DNA of 64,000 bases from Hevea brasiliensis. Lineage: Eukaryota > Streptophyta > Magnoliopsida > Malpighiales > Euphorbiaceae. Shown here one piece after another: positions 1 to 11,569 of this stretch; the first letter of the stretch is position 1, and each line of letters starts with the position of its first letter. A program made the position numbers and the translations under genes. Below the pieces are notes generated by a model. The model was not told the DNA's origin. It saw nothing but the letters and a program-made list of their open reading frames with translations, and searched no databases. The stretch lies in assembly GCF_030052815.1 (NCBI RefSeq), contig NC_079507.1:58965119-59029118 (forward strand), read 5' to 3'.

Positions 1-704
1 TTGGTACAGTTATGCCAAAACAGAGTTCTATGTTTGTGGAGGAGTTGCGAACTCCTGGTTAGGAGTCTAGAGTTAGAATATTGAAAGGTCACAGTTGGGT
101 GATAACTAGAGTCAGTAACTCAGTTACCCTAGCATGAGCCAGAGTTACAATAAGAATTGCCATCAGACCAGAGGTTTCAGATTAGTTGCAAAGCAAAGGT
201 GACACCTATAGAGTGAGATTATCTAGTATTCAGTATGGAATTTTGGATGGTTTTTGCAGTATGACAAACATTTTGCTTAGAGCTTAGTGAGAATAGTATA
301 CCTTGTGTGTATCAGTATGGAATAAAGTACAACCCTACTACCTAGGGAAGGTCGGAACTATGAATTGATGATTCACAGAGCTATAATATGATGAAAGAGT
401 CATTAATTTGACATGGTTTGCGCAAGGTGGTAAATGTAGTACCTTTGTTACAGTAAGTTAGGGTATAGTCCTATCTTTTCAGAAGGGATCGAAGGTTATT
501 ATTAATAATGGTGACTAACAAAATAGTGCCCCAGATGGAACTGTAGAGTGTGGTAGAGAGTAGTTGGCTCGGGTATCCTGCAGAGGATACAAGTTCCATT
601 ATAGGAATTATATATAATCAGATCACGATGGATGTAAATCCTTTGAATTGGATGACGGGTTTGGGTGCCCGGAATCTTAAGTTTTGGCTAATTGAGTAAA
701 CATG

Positions 705-802
<98 letters not shown>

Positions 803-3800
803 AAGTAAAATTACTGCAGAATCAGTTCTCGAAATAGTAAAGATATTATGTAAACTAAAGGATAAGAATAGAAATCATACAATAAAGGTATGACTGCAAT
901 TTCCTGAGTCCTTTTCTAACTTCATATTGTTCAAGACAATAGTATAATCTAATTATAATAGTGTTAAGAGAAATAAATTAGCGAAGATAAGTTATAGAAG
1001 GCCAATGGATAGAGAAAGTGCAGAATGAAGGTTTGGACAATTGATTGCAAATGCAATGTAATCTAAATGCTAGTGGAAGTACTAGCTAGAGTGGTCAAAG
1101 GACCAAATCTGAGTAGCACAGACATATGATAACGTGGTAGAGACTCTGAAAGATATAGTTAGCAAGTACAGCTGTCAGTTAGGAAGAAGAATGGAACCAG
1201 GGATAGAATAGTTAAGTTCTATTTTGGGTAAGACAAAAGAAATAAATGAAAGGACAATCTGAAGGGGGCATAATAAAAGGAACAAAGTTAAGATATAGGG
1301 TAAGCTAATTGTTATTATTGGCAAGGTGAATGACAAGGATGGAGAACTCAAAATGGGACCATATTAGTGAGAATAGTGATAGAGGTGTGGAATCTAGTAA
1401 TGTGATACTCATAGCATGATGTAGTTGAGGTAGTGTCAGGAGCTAAATTATAGAGCTTGGAGTTTCATGATTGGATCATACTCTATCTATTCTCTATTTC
1501 TAAAGTGAAGTGGATAGCAATGGGGCAATATTCTTTTAACTAGTTAACAGTATCAAGAAGATTAGGCGAGGAATATAATAATAATGAGCAAAAGCTAGAA
1601 GGTGTGCAATGATATTGCGGATTATCTAATTAGGAAGAGAAAAAGAAGTTAGTAAGTAGTAAGTTGAATAAAAGTTAATCTAAAGGATCGAATAGGTATG
1701 ATGAGTGGAAAGAATTATAGATAATGACACATAGGCTTTAGGTTAGACTTTTGAGATAGTGAGAAGGTAGTTAGAGGTTCGTTATGAATGTCAGGCAAAC
1801 GTCTTTAGTGTGATCAACAGAATCACTTTGCAATGAAGCAATAACGACAGGACAACAGTAGGGGTAGAATGAGAAGTGACAAGTATAGGTGGTTATAAAT
1901 CACTAGAAAGTTCAAGGATCAAATTAATGACCATAGCTAATAATGGAATTAGTGTTGGAAGAATCTATTAGTAAGAGAAATCTTTCAGGAATCAACAAAA
2001 GTTAAAGGCACAATATAAACGATGATAGATATGAATCATAGGCCGAGTATAAGTAAAGTTAACAAATTATAAAATATTATATCAGGAAGGACAATGGTAC
2101 GGTAAAGGGTTCATGCAGATGATGCGTTATGGGTAGAGCACAATTGTGCTAGGAGATGATGAAATTTGAAGAGAAAGACTAAGAAACATAGGTTAAACGT
2201 TATTATATGGACAATCGGGCGTAGTTGAATATAAGAGGATATTTTTCTTTCTTTTCAAGTTTAGCTTGTGCTTTTGGTTCTAGAAGGTTATATAAGGAAC
2301 AGAGACTGAGTCAAGGAGACCTAGTTATTTGAGAGTTTGGTAGGCACCAATTCATATACAATTTCGTGATATGAGAATGACTGTAAGTGCATACCTAGTG
2401 TTAAGTATGAAAGGACGATCAGAGTAATAACAGGAGTCAAATTGAGTTAGCTACTAAGGCTTGTGACTATTTTAAATTATGAGCTAGAGAGAATACTAAT
2501 TGTGAATGAGTTACAGCGAATAAGATTGTTGCTAATAGGAAAAGATGAGGCTAAAGTTTGGAAAGCTATGGGCAGTATATGTGATTATATTAAGGAGAAT
2601 GAACATGTGAAGTATCCTATTTAGAAATAAGGCATGACACACATTTTCCATAGCCGTGTTAGTTCAGATGGAACTTATAGTTTCTGGGGCTCATATCCAT
2701 CCAGGATAAGCAATTTCCTACTAAGGCTAGTAGGGAATGATAATGTTCTGATAGTTAAGTTGGAAAAAGGGGATACAAAAAGAATTTTCTATGGTTAATT
2801 ATAAGTGTTACAAAAGGTGAAGAATGTGCTGGTAGGAGTAAACCATAAGGTTAGAATTCCCGAAGTAATGGAACTAATAATCAAGATAAGACTAAGAAAT
2901 AAAAATGAAAGTTAAAGTTGATGATGGGATGGACATTCTTGAAAAAAAAGGTGTAAGGGTGAAATAGAATTAAGATTTAGGAATAAATGCAGTAGGTTGA
3001 AAGGATATCAACAATAGCAGAAATAGGAAAAGGAAGTGGATAAGATCCAAATGATAGGAAGAAAGCTCGGTATAGCTAGTTATAATGATGAGGATAAGGA
3101 GGAATAGGTATGCTAGGAACACACTAATAGATGTTTAAAAAACAAGTTATTATGAGATGATAGATTAAAGGAGTAGTAGAGCCTCGATCTGAGTGCCAAT
3201 GTGTCAGAAGTAGGCCACATACTAAGAAGCTATAGGAAGAAGTCTAGATATTTCCATTCCAGAGAAGGAGTGAGAATTGATAAAGTCGCATTGGATTAAG
3301 TTGTCAGGGAATATAAACACTTTTGTTACCTAGAAGGAGAAACCCAGTTTACTTTCCAATGTTGATAAATGATACACTTGGCCCTTGGAGGAGACTCTAC
3401 CTGACTAGTTACAAAAGATCGATAAAGGTGGTCCAAGTACCTTAGTAATGACACAAAAGATATTAAAAATTTGAAGTATCATGGGAGTGAGAAGATTTAT
3501 AGGTATTGACCACTAAGGTCATAAGAAGAGTAAAGATCTCGAACAAGATGCCTAGATTAGGTGCTACAGGAAAGCTACTCATAGGATACCATGGAATAAG
3601 GAACATAAGTTATGTCATTGGGGAAATAGAGTTTATTAAAACAAAGGAATGATGACTGAAGTCACTAAGAGACACGTTAGGGCGTAATAAAAGTGAGGTA
3701 AGCGCTGAAGTTAATTAAAGTTATCAGAGATCAAGTCGAGAGTAATAGAGCTATAATGAATACCTGAGATGTCAGAAGAATGGTCAGTGAATGGTCAAGA

Positions 3801-4028
3801 GATAAGAGCATCTCTAGAAAAAGAGATGATGACAAATAGGACACTATAGTAGAATCAGAGAGTGGTAGAATGTCATATATAATATACAAAGAGTTTGAAG
3901 AACAAATGTTTTACCAATCTCTGCATAGCTGAAGGAGTAATGATTGCACTTGTTCTAATAATCTTCTTTTCCTCATTTCTTTGTTTATTCGAAAATTCGA
4001 GGACGAATTTTTCTTAAGGGGGAAAGAA
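1..4028 (+). mobile_element. Gypsy #1, internal region, 3' end only (highly decayed or non-coding)
   Basis: No open frame of useful size and no recognisable gag, protease, reverse transcriptase or integrase motif is seen in this 4-kb stretch on either strand. It is identified only by its end. Just before 4029 there is the sequence found at the internal 3' end of plant Ty3/gypsy elements (a TTCGAGGACGAA block near 3997), followed by a purine-rich tract (about 4014-4028) that would serve as polypurine tract, and then an LTR starting TGTAACA. The 5' part of the element lies left of the window. Either the coding region has decayed beyond recognition or this was a non-autonomous element without pol. 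Confidence 0.6.
706..797. repeat. (AAT)n microsatellite
   Basis: About 30 uninterrupted AAT units lie inside the gypsy #1 internal region. The poly-leucine reading on the minus strand is only this repeat translated and is not a gene. Confidence 0.95.
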
Positions 4029-5679
4029 TGTAACAACTAGAAAAAAAAAAAAAGAAGATTTGACTGTTGGCGTGTGACAGTAGGTTTCCACTGTCACTTC
4101 CAACATTAAAAAAAATAATAATAAAAAAATAAAAAAATTCAAAAAACGGGAGGAGGAACCCCCCCCCCCCCCCAAATTCTCTCTTTTCTCTCCTCTCCTT
4201 CCCTCTCTTCTTATTCTTTCTTTTTCCGGTGACCGGCCGGTGACCTCCCGAGCAGCTCCCCACCTAGCCGGCGATCCTCCGGCGACAGCCAGACCACCAG
4301 AAACGGCAGCAAGAGAGGGAGAAGAGAGAGAAAACGCGCGCACAGTGGGCAGCAGCTTTCTGGTGCGATTCCGGCTTCATCCGACGTCCGATCGAGGCGA
4401 TTCAGGTGGCGTTGGAAAGCTTGTTCCGAGAGCTTTCTTTTGATACCAATTTTGCAGCAAATGGAGGTCGGATGAGTGAGATAGGGAGGAGAGAAGTTTC
4501 AGGTTTTTCAAGCTTTTTCATCAGATCTACGACGATCCGACCATTGGATCGACGATCCGAGACCACATATGGACTGAGGAAGAGGAGAGGAACATGATGG
4601 TATGATCAGATCCGGCAAATGTCGCCGGCGACCTGCGGTCGGCCACCGTGCGCGGTGGTTCCGGCGGTGGCTCCGGTGGGCTATGGAGATGATTCAACTT
4701 CTAGAGACTTCCTCGTAAATTTTTGGAATTTTTGAGACACAGATAAACTTCGGGTAAGACTATTTTCATTATTTCGCTGTCTGTGGAGCATAAATACAGT
4801 GTTTCTTAAACAGGAAAAAATTAGAGAAAAATTCTAAGAAAAATATATGATGAAAGTAAAATTATTTGGAGATATTATATGGTGTTAGTTGAATTTTTGA
4901 GTGATTGTAGAATATTTTTGAGAAATATGGATGGATTTTAATTAGATTTTTAGCATATGGGCATATAAGATTGTTTGAAATTAAGATGTTTAAATTTTAT
5001 ATGATTGGTTGAAACTTGAGGATGGAGGTTTAAATATGTGAATATTAAATTGGGTTGAATTAAGAATATGTTAGCTGTTGGAAACTTATGGAATTGAGTA
5101 AAATTCTTGAATAAAATATTCATGGGTGACTAGAAAATTACAATTCATTTTGCAATAGCCTTATAATATTATTAAGGACCCCGGGGCAAAATTTTAGAAT
5201 TTTTAAAGCTTGTTTGAGTAGATTTTTAAAAAATGTCAATTATAGGGACTAAAACATAATTTTTAAGATTTTGAGTATTGTCTTGTTTGGAGGGCCCAGG
5301 AGGGGCCATGTGATATTGATGAGATGTGATTGTGGAAATTGAGAATTTAGAAGTGTTATTTAAGCCTTTTTACAGGTTGAGTAGGTCCCAGGTATAGAAA
5401 AAACTTTGCCGGATTTTCGGCATGAATTAGGCTGTCTATTGCCTCTTTAGAGTTTTATCTTAACTTAGTACTAATAAAATTTATAATTTAATTATTAGGT
5501 GATCGAGGTCAGCTATTTTTCTGCATCCAGCAGCCACAATAGTCGTCGGTGTACTGTGAGTAAAATATTAATTTTAATTATAATTTCGATATTATTATAT
5601 GTTCAGGCATGCCCATGCATCACTTATATGTATGTATCTATGTAGTTAAACTCTAGGCACGTTTTATGTTGCATTCATA

Positions 5680-5684
5680 ACTGT
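5680..5684. repeat. Target site duplication ACTGT (left)
   Basis: ACTGT stands immediately before the TGTCGCAAGG start of the 5.9-kb element and is repeated at 11570-11574, immediately after its CGACA end. Outside both copies the sequence continues as gypsy #1 LTR. Confidence 0.75.
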
Positions 5685-6099
5685 TGTCGCAAGGAGTTTT
5701 GCGGTCGCCTGAACGAACCCTCACCGAAGTGGGAAAGAGTGAGGAGTCGCCACTTTAATTTTGAGGGAAACTAAAGAAAACCATTTGTGAAAATAGATTG
5801 AAATGAAACCACTTCAAGACAGAGATTCTAGGTTCGGGGTTCGTAAACGGGTGGGGAAGGTGTTAGGCACCCCACCTCGTCCCTCAATAAGGGCAAGTAG
5901 ATTTAACTTCGCATTCTTCATAAATTAGTTAGGAGGGTTCTGATGGAAATGTTAATCCTTTTGTCAAAAGGAAATTTTAATTTTTCACTAAATTCGGATC
6001 ACCCAGATACATAAGTAAATGAGACAACCTTAGTGAGTTACTGTTGTATGTTAATTTTAGTTGAAAGAAATATTTTATTAAAATTTAATTTAAGAATCG

Positions 6100-6530
6100 G
6101 ATAAGAACTCTCCTCCGATCTCTATTTAATATTTATTAAAATTTTGAGTTGAGACCGGATAAGAACTCTCCTCCGATCTCTATTTAATATTTATTAAAAT
6201 TTTGAGTTGAGACCGGATCAGAATTCTCCTCCGATCTCTATTTAATATTTATTAAAATTTTGAGTTGAGACCGGATAAGAACTCTCCTCCGATCTCTATT
6301 TAATATTTATTAAAATTTTGAGTTGAGACCGGATCAGAACTCTCCTCCGATCTCTATTTAATATTTATTAAAATTTTGAGTTGAGACCGGATCAGAACTC
6401 TCCTCCGATCTCTATTTAATATTTATTAAAATTTTGAGTTGAGACCGGATCAGAACTCTCCTCCGATCTCTATTTAATATTTATTAAAATTTTGAGTTGA
6501 GATCGGATAAGAACTCTCCTCAGATCTCTT
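6100..6530. repeat. 58-bp tandem array, about 7.5 copies
   Basis: Units begin at 6100, 6158, 6216, 6274, 6332, 6390, 6448 and 6506 (last one partial), an exact 58-bp period. Each holds CTCTCCTCCGATCTCTATTT followed by an AT-rich half. Units differ by single bases, such as GATAAG against GATCAG. A more diverged partial unit precedes the array from about 6064. There are no spacers, so this is not a CRISPR array. Confidence 0.95.
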
Positions 6531-8955
6531 CGAAGTTTGATCACAACTATATATCTTAAGAGCCTAAGTTTAAGAGTTCTAGTATTTAAAGATGCCAAGG
6601 GTCGTAATAAGGCTTCCTTTAACTTATTGGTACTTTGTGACTAAGTAAGGGATGCTGGACTGAATTTTACCGACCTCCCATGTGGTCGGCTTACCAGTAT
6701 TCCCTCTGTTCCATTTTTCTCATCTGAGATTCGATCTTTATTCCGTCTTATGGTGTTATGCCGGCCTATTTTCTACGTCAGCCTAGTGATTCAATTTAGC
6801 TATTTCCCCTGACGTGTTATTTAGACCCTCTTTTTAAGAGACCCCTAAAATACTGTTACCTATTTTATCCTAACCACTTATATTATTCAGGACTAGATGA
6901 CTTGCGTTCCAAAATAATAAAGATCAACAAAAATATGATTTGGCCGACACAGAAGCCAACTGAAGCACGACCTACTTTTGCATTTTCAAGTGTGATATGA
7001 CCTTAAAGAAAATAACATGCATAAAAAAAGGAAATACGCAAAACAAGAACTAAATAAAATGGCAATATGAACACTGACCTGTAAGAAGTCTGATTTAGTG
7101 AGCTAACTACAGAATCACAGAACGTAATAAAATCGCAAGTCGGTTGCCGGGAGACTAAGGTCCGCCTTGAAACAAAGAGTACTTCACTAAATGCAATCGA
7201 GTCAGAATTATACCCGAGTTTAAATGAGATTGAACATGGACGACCGAAATAAAAATACAGATAACCAGGAACTGAAAAATGGGAATGCTACTGGATAATG
7301 AACGAGCTGAAAATGAAAAGTTCCAGTGTTCAAAATCTTTTAGGAAAACACTTCAGGAAACTGGTCCCAAAAGCTCTTCTTATGAAAGCAGAATAACAGT
7401 CTGAATTAAATTTCAGAGTTCTTCCACTATCGTAACAACCTCCTTTCTTTTTTTTTTTCCTCCCCCTTTGAACAGTTTTCATGCAGGTATTTATAGGAAC
7501 TGGGTGCTCCCCATGAAGGGTCAGGATTTATTTTGAGGGAGATGGAGGGTAAGGATTTCGAAGGACATGATCTGAGGCTCAGGAATTAAAGAGGATCAGA
7601 ACGGACGGCTGAGATCCTCTTTAGAAAATTTGTCATTTTCTTCTTCTAATCTGACGGTCCCAAATTCTCTTGTCCGGGGGGATCTGAGGGCTAGGAGTGA
7701 AAGGCGCTGGTTTTGTCGTCTTCCTCTTTGATCCAAGGGCTCTGAGCTCGTCCTTAAAAATTGGATCGACGGTGGAGATTAGGATATACAGCGCATGTCA
7801 GAAACGTGGGCGATTCTGGGGCGTGCGGTTGAGAATTTACCTGGCAATGCTTTTAACTACCTCGGTTCTGATTATGGTGACAGCAGTAGGCGCCCTTTCA
7901 TTTTCTGTTCTCTCTTGCTTTCCGATCTTCTCAACATGGTCCTTCTCCGATCTTTCATGCCGATCTTCCCTCTTCCGATCTCTATTATTCCGATCCCTTA
8001 ATCAGCCCTGGTCCGGTCAAAGCATTAATTCCTCTCGATTCCCGAAGCGTCTGCTTCGTTTTCTACTCAGCAATAAATGCTTGATTTCCCCCTATATATA
8101 CCCCCTGACAGAAGAAACTTCCTTCATTCGATTTCCCTCTTTTCCTTCTTACTTTCCAGTTCTAGCTGCTCCGACAGAAGTTCCGGCCATGATTGTGGTT
8201 TTTGAACCCTTTCCGATAGACTTCTTTGTTCCTCGACTGAAAACTCATGACCCTGGTGATCGAATAATCGTGATGACCTTATCTGATGATGGTGAGAGAA
8301 CTAAATCAATTAACCGATCTGATTGCGGACCTCGATTGTATCAATCTCGAGTCGTTCAACTGGCATAATCGGCGAACCGATTTTGACTGAGCAAATTGTT
8401 GATGTTCTGTCGACCCTTGACGGTTGCTCTTCCAAGTTTATTTGACTTCTCACCACATTGGGTGTTCCGACAGCGGCTTTCCTTCACATTGGGTGTTCCG
8501 ACAACGCCTCGGTTCTGGTCGGTGACACCCCTTTGGATCGGTCACAATGTTGACTATTAACACAGGCCTCTTTAGATAGGATGTTCCACTGATCTTTAAG
8601 AGATCGGCCTTTTGATGTAATCAGATCTCTAATGTATTCCTATCTTTAGATCGCCCAAATTATGTAATCTGACTTTTAGAAATGTATTCCGATCTCTTGG
8701 AAATAAAGATTTTATTTTGTCAATTATTATCTTATTAATTATTTTCCGAGCTCTAATATGATTATCCGATCTGATTCTTTACCTGAATGACACTTATCCG
8801 ATCCGTAATTCGAAACACCCGGATCTGCCACTTTATAATTAACCGATCTCTTTATGGAATCTTAGGAATATGCATGAAACGTGTCAGAACAGCTGGCGAG
8901 TCCCGCTAACCGATGCACTGCCTGGATCCTCGTGAGCATTAAATACTCGGATGAG
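6531..8955 (+). other. Gene-free upstream part of the 5.9-kb element
   Basis: No recognised gene. The segment is rich in CCGATC/CCGATCT on the plus strand, with a dense group at 7920-8000 and more at 8311, 8690, 8769, 8799 and 8841. A stop-free stretch of 223 codons (7697-8368) begins at GTG, not ATG, and resembles nothing I know. A TATATATA string at about 8093 lies roughly 95 bases before an ATG at 8189 that opens a frame of about 60 codons to 8368; this could be a second transcription unit, but support is weak. Confidence 0.5.
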
Positions 8956-8963
8956 TATAAATA
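8956..8963 (+). promoter_or_regulatory. TATA box of the element gene
   Basis: TATAAATA, followed by GGGG, stands 158 bases before the ATG at 9121. This is suitable spacing for a plant promoter with a leader of about 130 bases. The leader contains a GGTAAG donor-like site near 9069, so a leader intron is possible. Confidence 0.6.
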
Positions 8964-9120
8964 GGGGTGGGGGGTTAGCCATTTGCTCCTGTATGTCATT
9001 TTCAGTCTCTTGCTCACAACTTCAAAGTTCTCTCATTTTCTCAAGTTCTTCCGACGCCGATCAGACTCCGGTAAGGGCTTTGATCTTCTTTTTAGTTTAA
9101 ATTCTGTATTTCCTTTGAAA

Positions 9121-10981
9121 ATGAGCGGCGCCGAAGGTCAAAGAGCGACGAGCCCTCCTTCCATTCAGTTCTCGTGGTCGTCTGATGAGGAAGAGGTGGT
9201 CGGGCCAAGCGCACAACCAGAACCTCTTAGGGTCTCCGTTCCAGCTCAGGGGCGGATCGCACCATCAAGGCATGCACCTTCTTTAGGGAGGGAGAATCTT
9301 CCTATGGACGAGTTGCCATCGATCTTGCAAGAATCCGATCTGCAATCGTTTAGCCAGGAGTACAATATTCGTCCTGATTCATACGAACTTATCCGGTGTC
9401 ACGGCGATCACTGAGCTGATCACTTCTTTGAAGAGAATGACATGGTTATGGTATACGAGGAACAGTTAAAGGCCGATCTTCGGTTCCCTCTGGATGACTT
9501 CTTCAAGGAGGTCCTAAAATATCACCGAGTGTGCATTGCTCAAGTTCACCCTAACTCATGGCGGATCTTGGTAGCCTTCCGAGGCCTGTGTCGAGCTAAG
9601 GGAATCAGTCCTACGGCTAAGGTGTTCGCCGAACTGCACAGGCTAACTCGCCGAAAGGACGATGAGCACTGGTTTTTCCAGGCGAAGCCTCATTGTGGGA
9701 TCTTTACTGATCTGCCCTCCTCCCTTAAGAATTGGAAGAACCGCTTCTTCATTCTGAGGAGTAAAAATCCGATCTGCTTTGAGGACTTCCCCCGTAGCTG
9801 GTGGCATCAGGGGCCCTTGATTCCGAAGCGTATTACCCTGAGCAAGGAGGAAAGCTTAATAGTGATGGAACTGAAGAATCAGGCGGCCACTCAGAAGTAC
9901 TCCTGTTTAGATGCGGTGACCGCCGAGCTGCACCATTGGACCACACAGCTGATCACCGGCCAAGATCGCGAACTTCCGCTCTCTGACTTCAGCATTGGTA
10001 TTTTTTACATCTCAGATCTTAGGACCTTAGCGATCTCACTGACCTCTTCTTTGTGCAGGTATGGCGGGTGGTGAGGGTTCCAGGCAGTGGAAGAAAGAGA
10101 GAGAGATTTCCCGGAAGGTAAAAGAGATGAAGCGTTTGGCACTACGTCAAACACCCGGCCATGAACCTGGGGAGATACGAGGAAACCCGCCCCGACCTTC
10201 GGGACCACCGATCTCAGAAGCTGTCCGATCTCCTCCTCGACGAGAAGAGCCGCCTCCACCTCCTCCGGTTGCTCCAAGCACAGAAGGGGGTCATTCTCAA
10301 CCTTCTACGAGGCCCCCTTCTCGTGGCGCTCAAGTGCTGATCGCTTCGTTGGAGAACAACCGGACTGTTCGGGAGAACCCAGGTTTTGCCAAAGTCTTGG
10401 GGTCTTCCATCTGCCTTCGGGAGGATTGGGACCGACTGTCTCCGGACAATCTTGACGACATCCTAACCCGATCCATGAGTTTGAATGTAGAGTGCCTGGT
10501 GAACCAGCACGTAGTCCGAGAAAAGGCTCACCGCCTGGGTAAGGAGGTCGAGAAGAAGAGTCAAGAAGTGGCATCCCTCCGATCCCAACTCTCATCCGCT
10601 CAGGATTACATATCTCAAATTGAGGGGTGCATGAAGTACTATGAGGATAAGCTGGCCGAACAGACTCATGTTCTGGCTGAAAGGGATCATGCTCTTAGAG
10701 AAGTCCAGGCACTCCGGGCCAACGAAGCTGCTCAGGTCGCTCATCTTACTGAGGAGCTTAAGGCAAAAGATGAAGAGATGGTGACAGGAATAGCCGGTGC
10801 TTATGTGAACGCTCACCAGGATCTCTTGGCCGAGCTCCAAAAGCGTTACCCAGAGGAGGACTTCTCTTGGATGGCCGACCTGGCTCCCGGAGGCGAGGAG
10901 GAAAGCGAAGAGGAGGCCGAGGGTGAGAGAGAAAATGAGCAAAATGTAGATCAGGCTGGGGGTGATCCCCCAGCCGAATGA
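9121..10981 (+). pseudogene. Transposon-associated protein, 'putative gypsy type transposon' family, two exons with one in-frame stop
   Basis: Exon 1 runs 9121-9997 and exon 2 runs 10059-10981. The 61-base intron has GT-AG ends and a CT-rich stretch before the acceptor, and splicing joins the two frames exactly (G split over the junction). The joined frame has 599 codons before the stop, but codon 98 (9412-9414) is TGA, so the copy is a pseudogene or needs readthrough. Exon 1 holds a globular region around VYEEQLKADLRFPL and a SWRILVAFRGLCRA block (from about codon 108). This resembles the Pfam family Transposase_28, known from plant gypsy-type non-autonomous elements; the assignment is from memory. 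Exon 2 has a proline-rich stretch, then a long coiled coil (about codons 430-540) and an acidic tail. The upstream in-frame sequence to 8983 has no ATG, so 9121 is the start. Its function is unknown; the coiled coil suggests a structural, gag-like role. Confidence 0.7.
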
Positions 10982-11569
10982 CTTGTACAAATGTTGTTAT
11001 GAAATGAAATTGCCCTTTGTTCAATGATTAGATGTGATTGGAAAATCTCTGAATTGCCTAAGTATTTGATTGTCTGAACATAGCAAAACAAGAACTAAAT
11101 GCAATTATTAATCTAAGTGTAAGAGATCGGAAAGCACAATAAGTATGAGATCGGTAGGGAAGAAATGCTGAACGGGACTTGATTAAAATTGGAAATTTGA
11201 CTTGAACACTTAAGACCGGAATCCTCATTAAACCGAACCAAAACCTTAGCTCTTAAACTTTTGAAAGGGAGATCGGCAATAAAACTGGTAAGAAAAAAAA
11301 ATCTAGAGTCAGTTCATTTCGTTTGTCAACAGAGATCAGGAATATACTTGATAGTCCGAGATTCGACAATGGGTTTGAGAGATCGGTAAGGCTTTGACTG
11401 ATGTGAGGACTTAGCATTGATTCAATTCTTTGTGAGGAGAGATCGGAAATGTGACTGTCTATCAAAGTGGGATCAGAAATATGATTAGCTGTCACAGGGA
11501 GACTTAGTACTGGGGATCGGTTTCGAAGTTTTATTGATTTTGAGGATCGACCAAAATATGGTGTCGACA
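10982..11569 (+). other. 3' part of the 5.9-kb element, AGAGATCGG-rich
   Basis: No gene. The motif GAGATCGG or a one-base variant recurs at about 11126, 11149, 11271, 11332, 11380, 11440 and 11513. This is the reverse complement of the CCGATCTC motif of the left half of the element. The terminal GGTGTCGACA closes the element. An 18-base string GCAAAACAAGAACTAAAT is shared between about 7038 and 11082. Confidence 0.6.

Larger units (their letters stand above)
5685..11569 (+). mobile_element. 5.9-kb TGTCG...CGACA element (gene-bearing solo LTR or unknown transposon)
   Basis: The sequence starts TGTCGCAAGG, ends GGTGTCGACA, and is flanked by ACTGT on both sides inside the gypsy #1 LTR, so both ends are intact. 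The first 200 bases carry a GAGTCGCCACTT block and a GGGAAGGTGTTAGGCACCCC block; from memory these occur in LTRs of large Tat/Ogre-type gypsy elements. No second copy of this start is seen near the right end, so it is not an ordinary element with two short LTRs. Inside, in order, are a 58-bp tandem array, a long gene-free stretch rich in CCGATCT, a TATA box, a two-exon gene (9121-10981) and a 3' part rich in AGAGATCGG. A solo LTR of Tat/Ogre type is the simplest reading; a DNA transposon with short inverted ends is the alternative. Confidence 0.65.

Noticed and set aside
618..800. Minus-strand frame coding a run of leucines
   Set aside because: It is the (AAT)n microsatellite read as codons.
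6100..6530. CRISPR-like array
   Set aside because: The 58-base units are contiguous tandem repeats with no spacers, in a plant transposon.
7920..8000. Cluster of CTTCCGATCT-like strings resembling the end of a sequencing adapter
   Set aside because: The strings have different flanks, vary in sequence, and the same motif is spread across the whole 5.9-kb element, including the tandem array and the coding exons. It is native sequence.
7697..8368. Stop-free stretch of 223 codons as a gene
   Set aside because: It starts at GTG, has no recognised domain, and lies in the gene-free part of a repeat element. Kept only as a remark.
9998..10058. Frame change at the end of the first exon as a frameshift mutation
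   Set aside because: The segment has a GT donor, CT-rich stretch and CAG acceptor, and removing it restores the frame exactly, so an intron is the better explanation.
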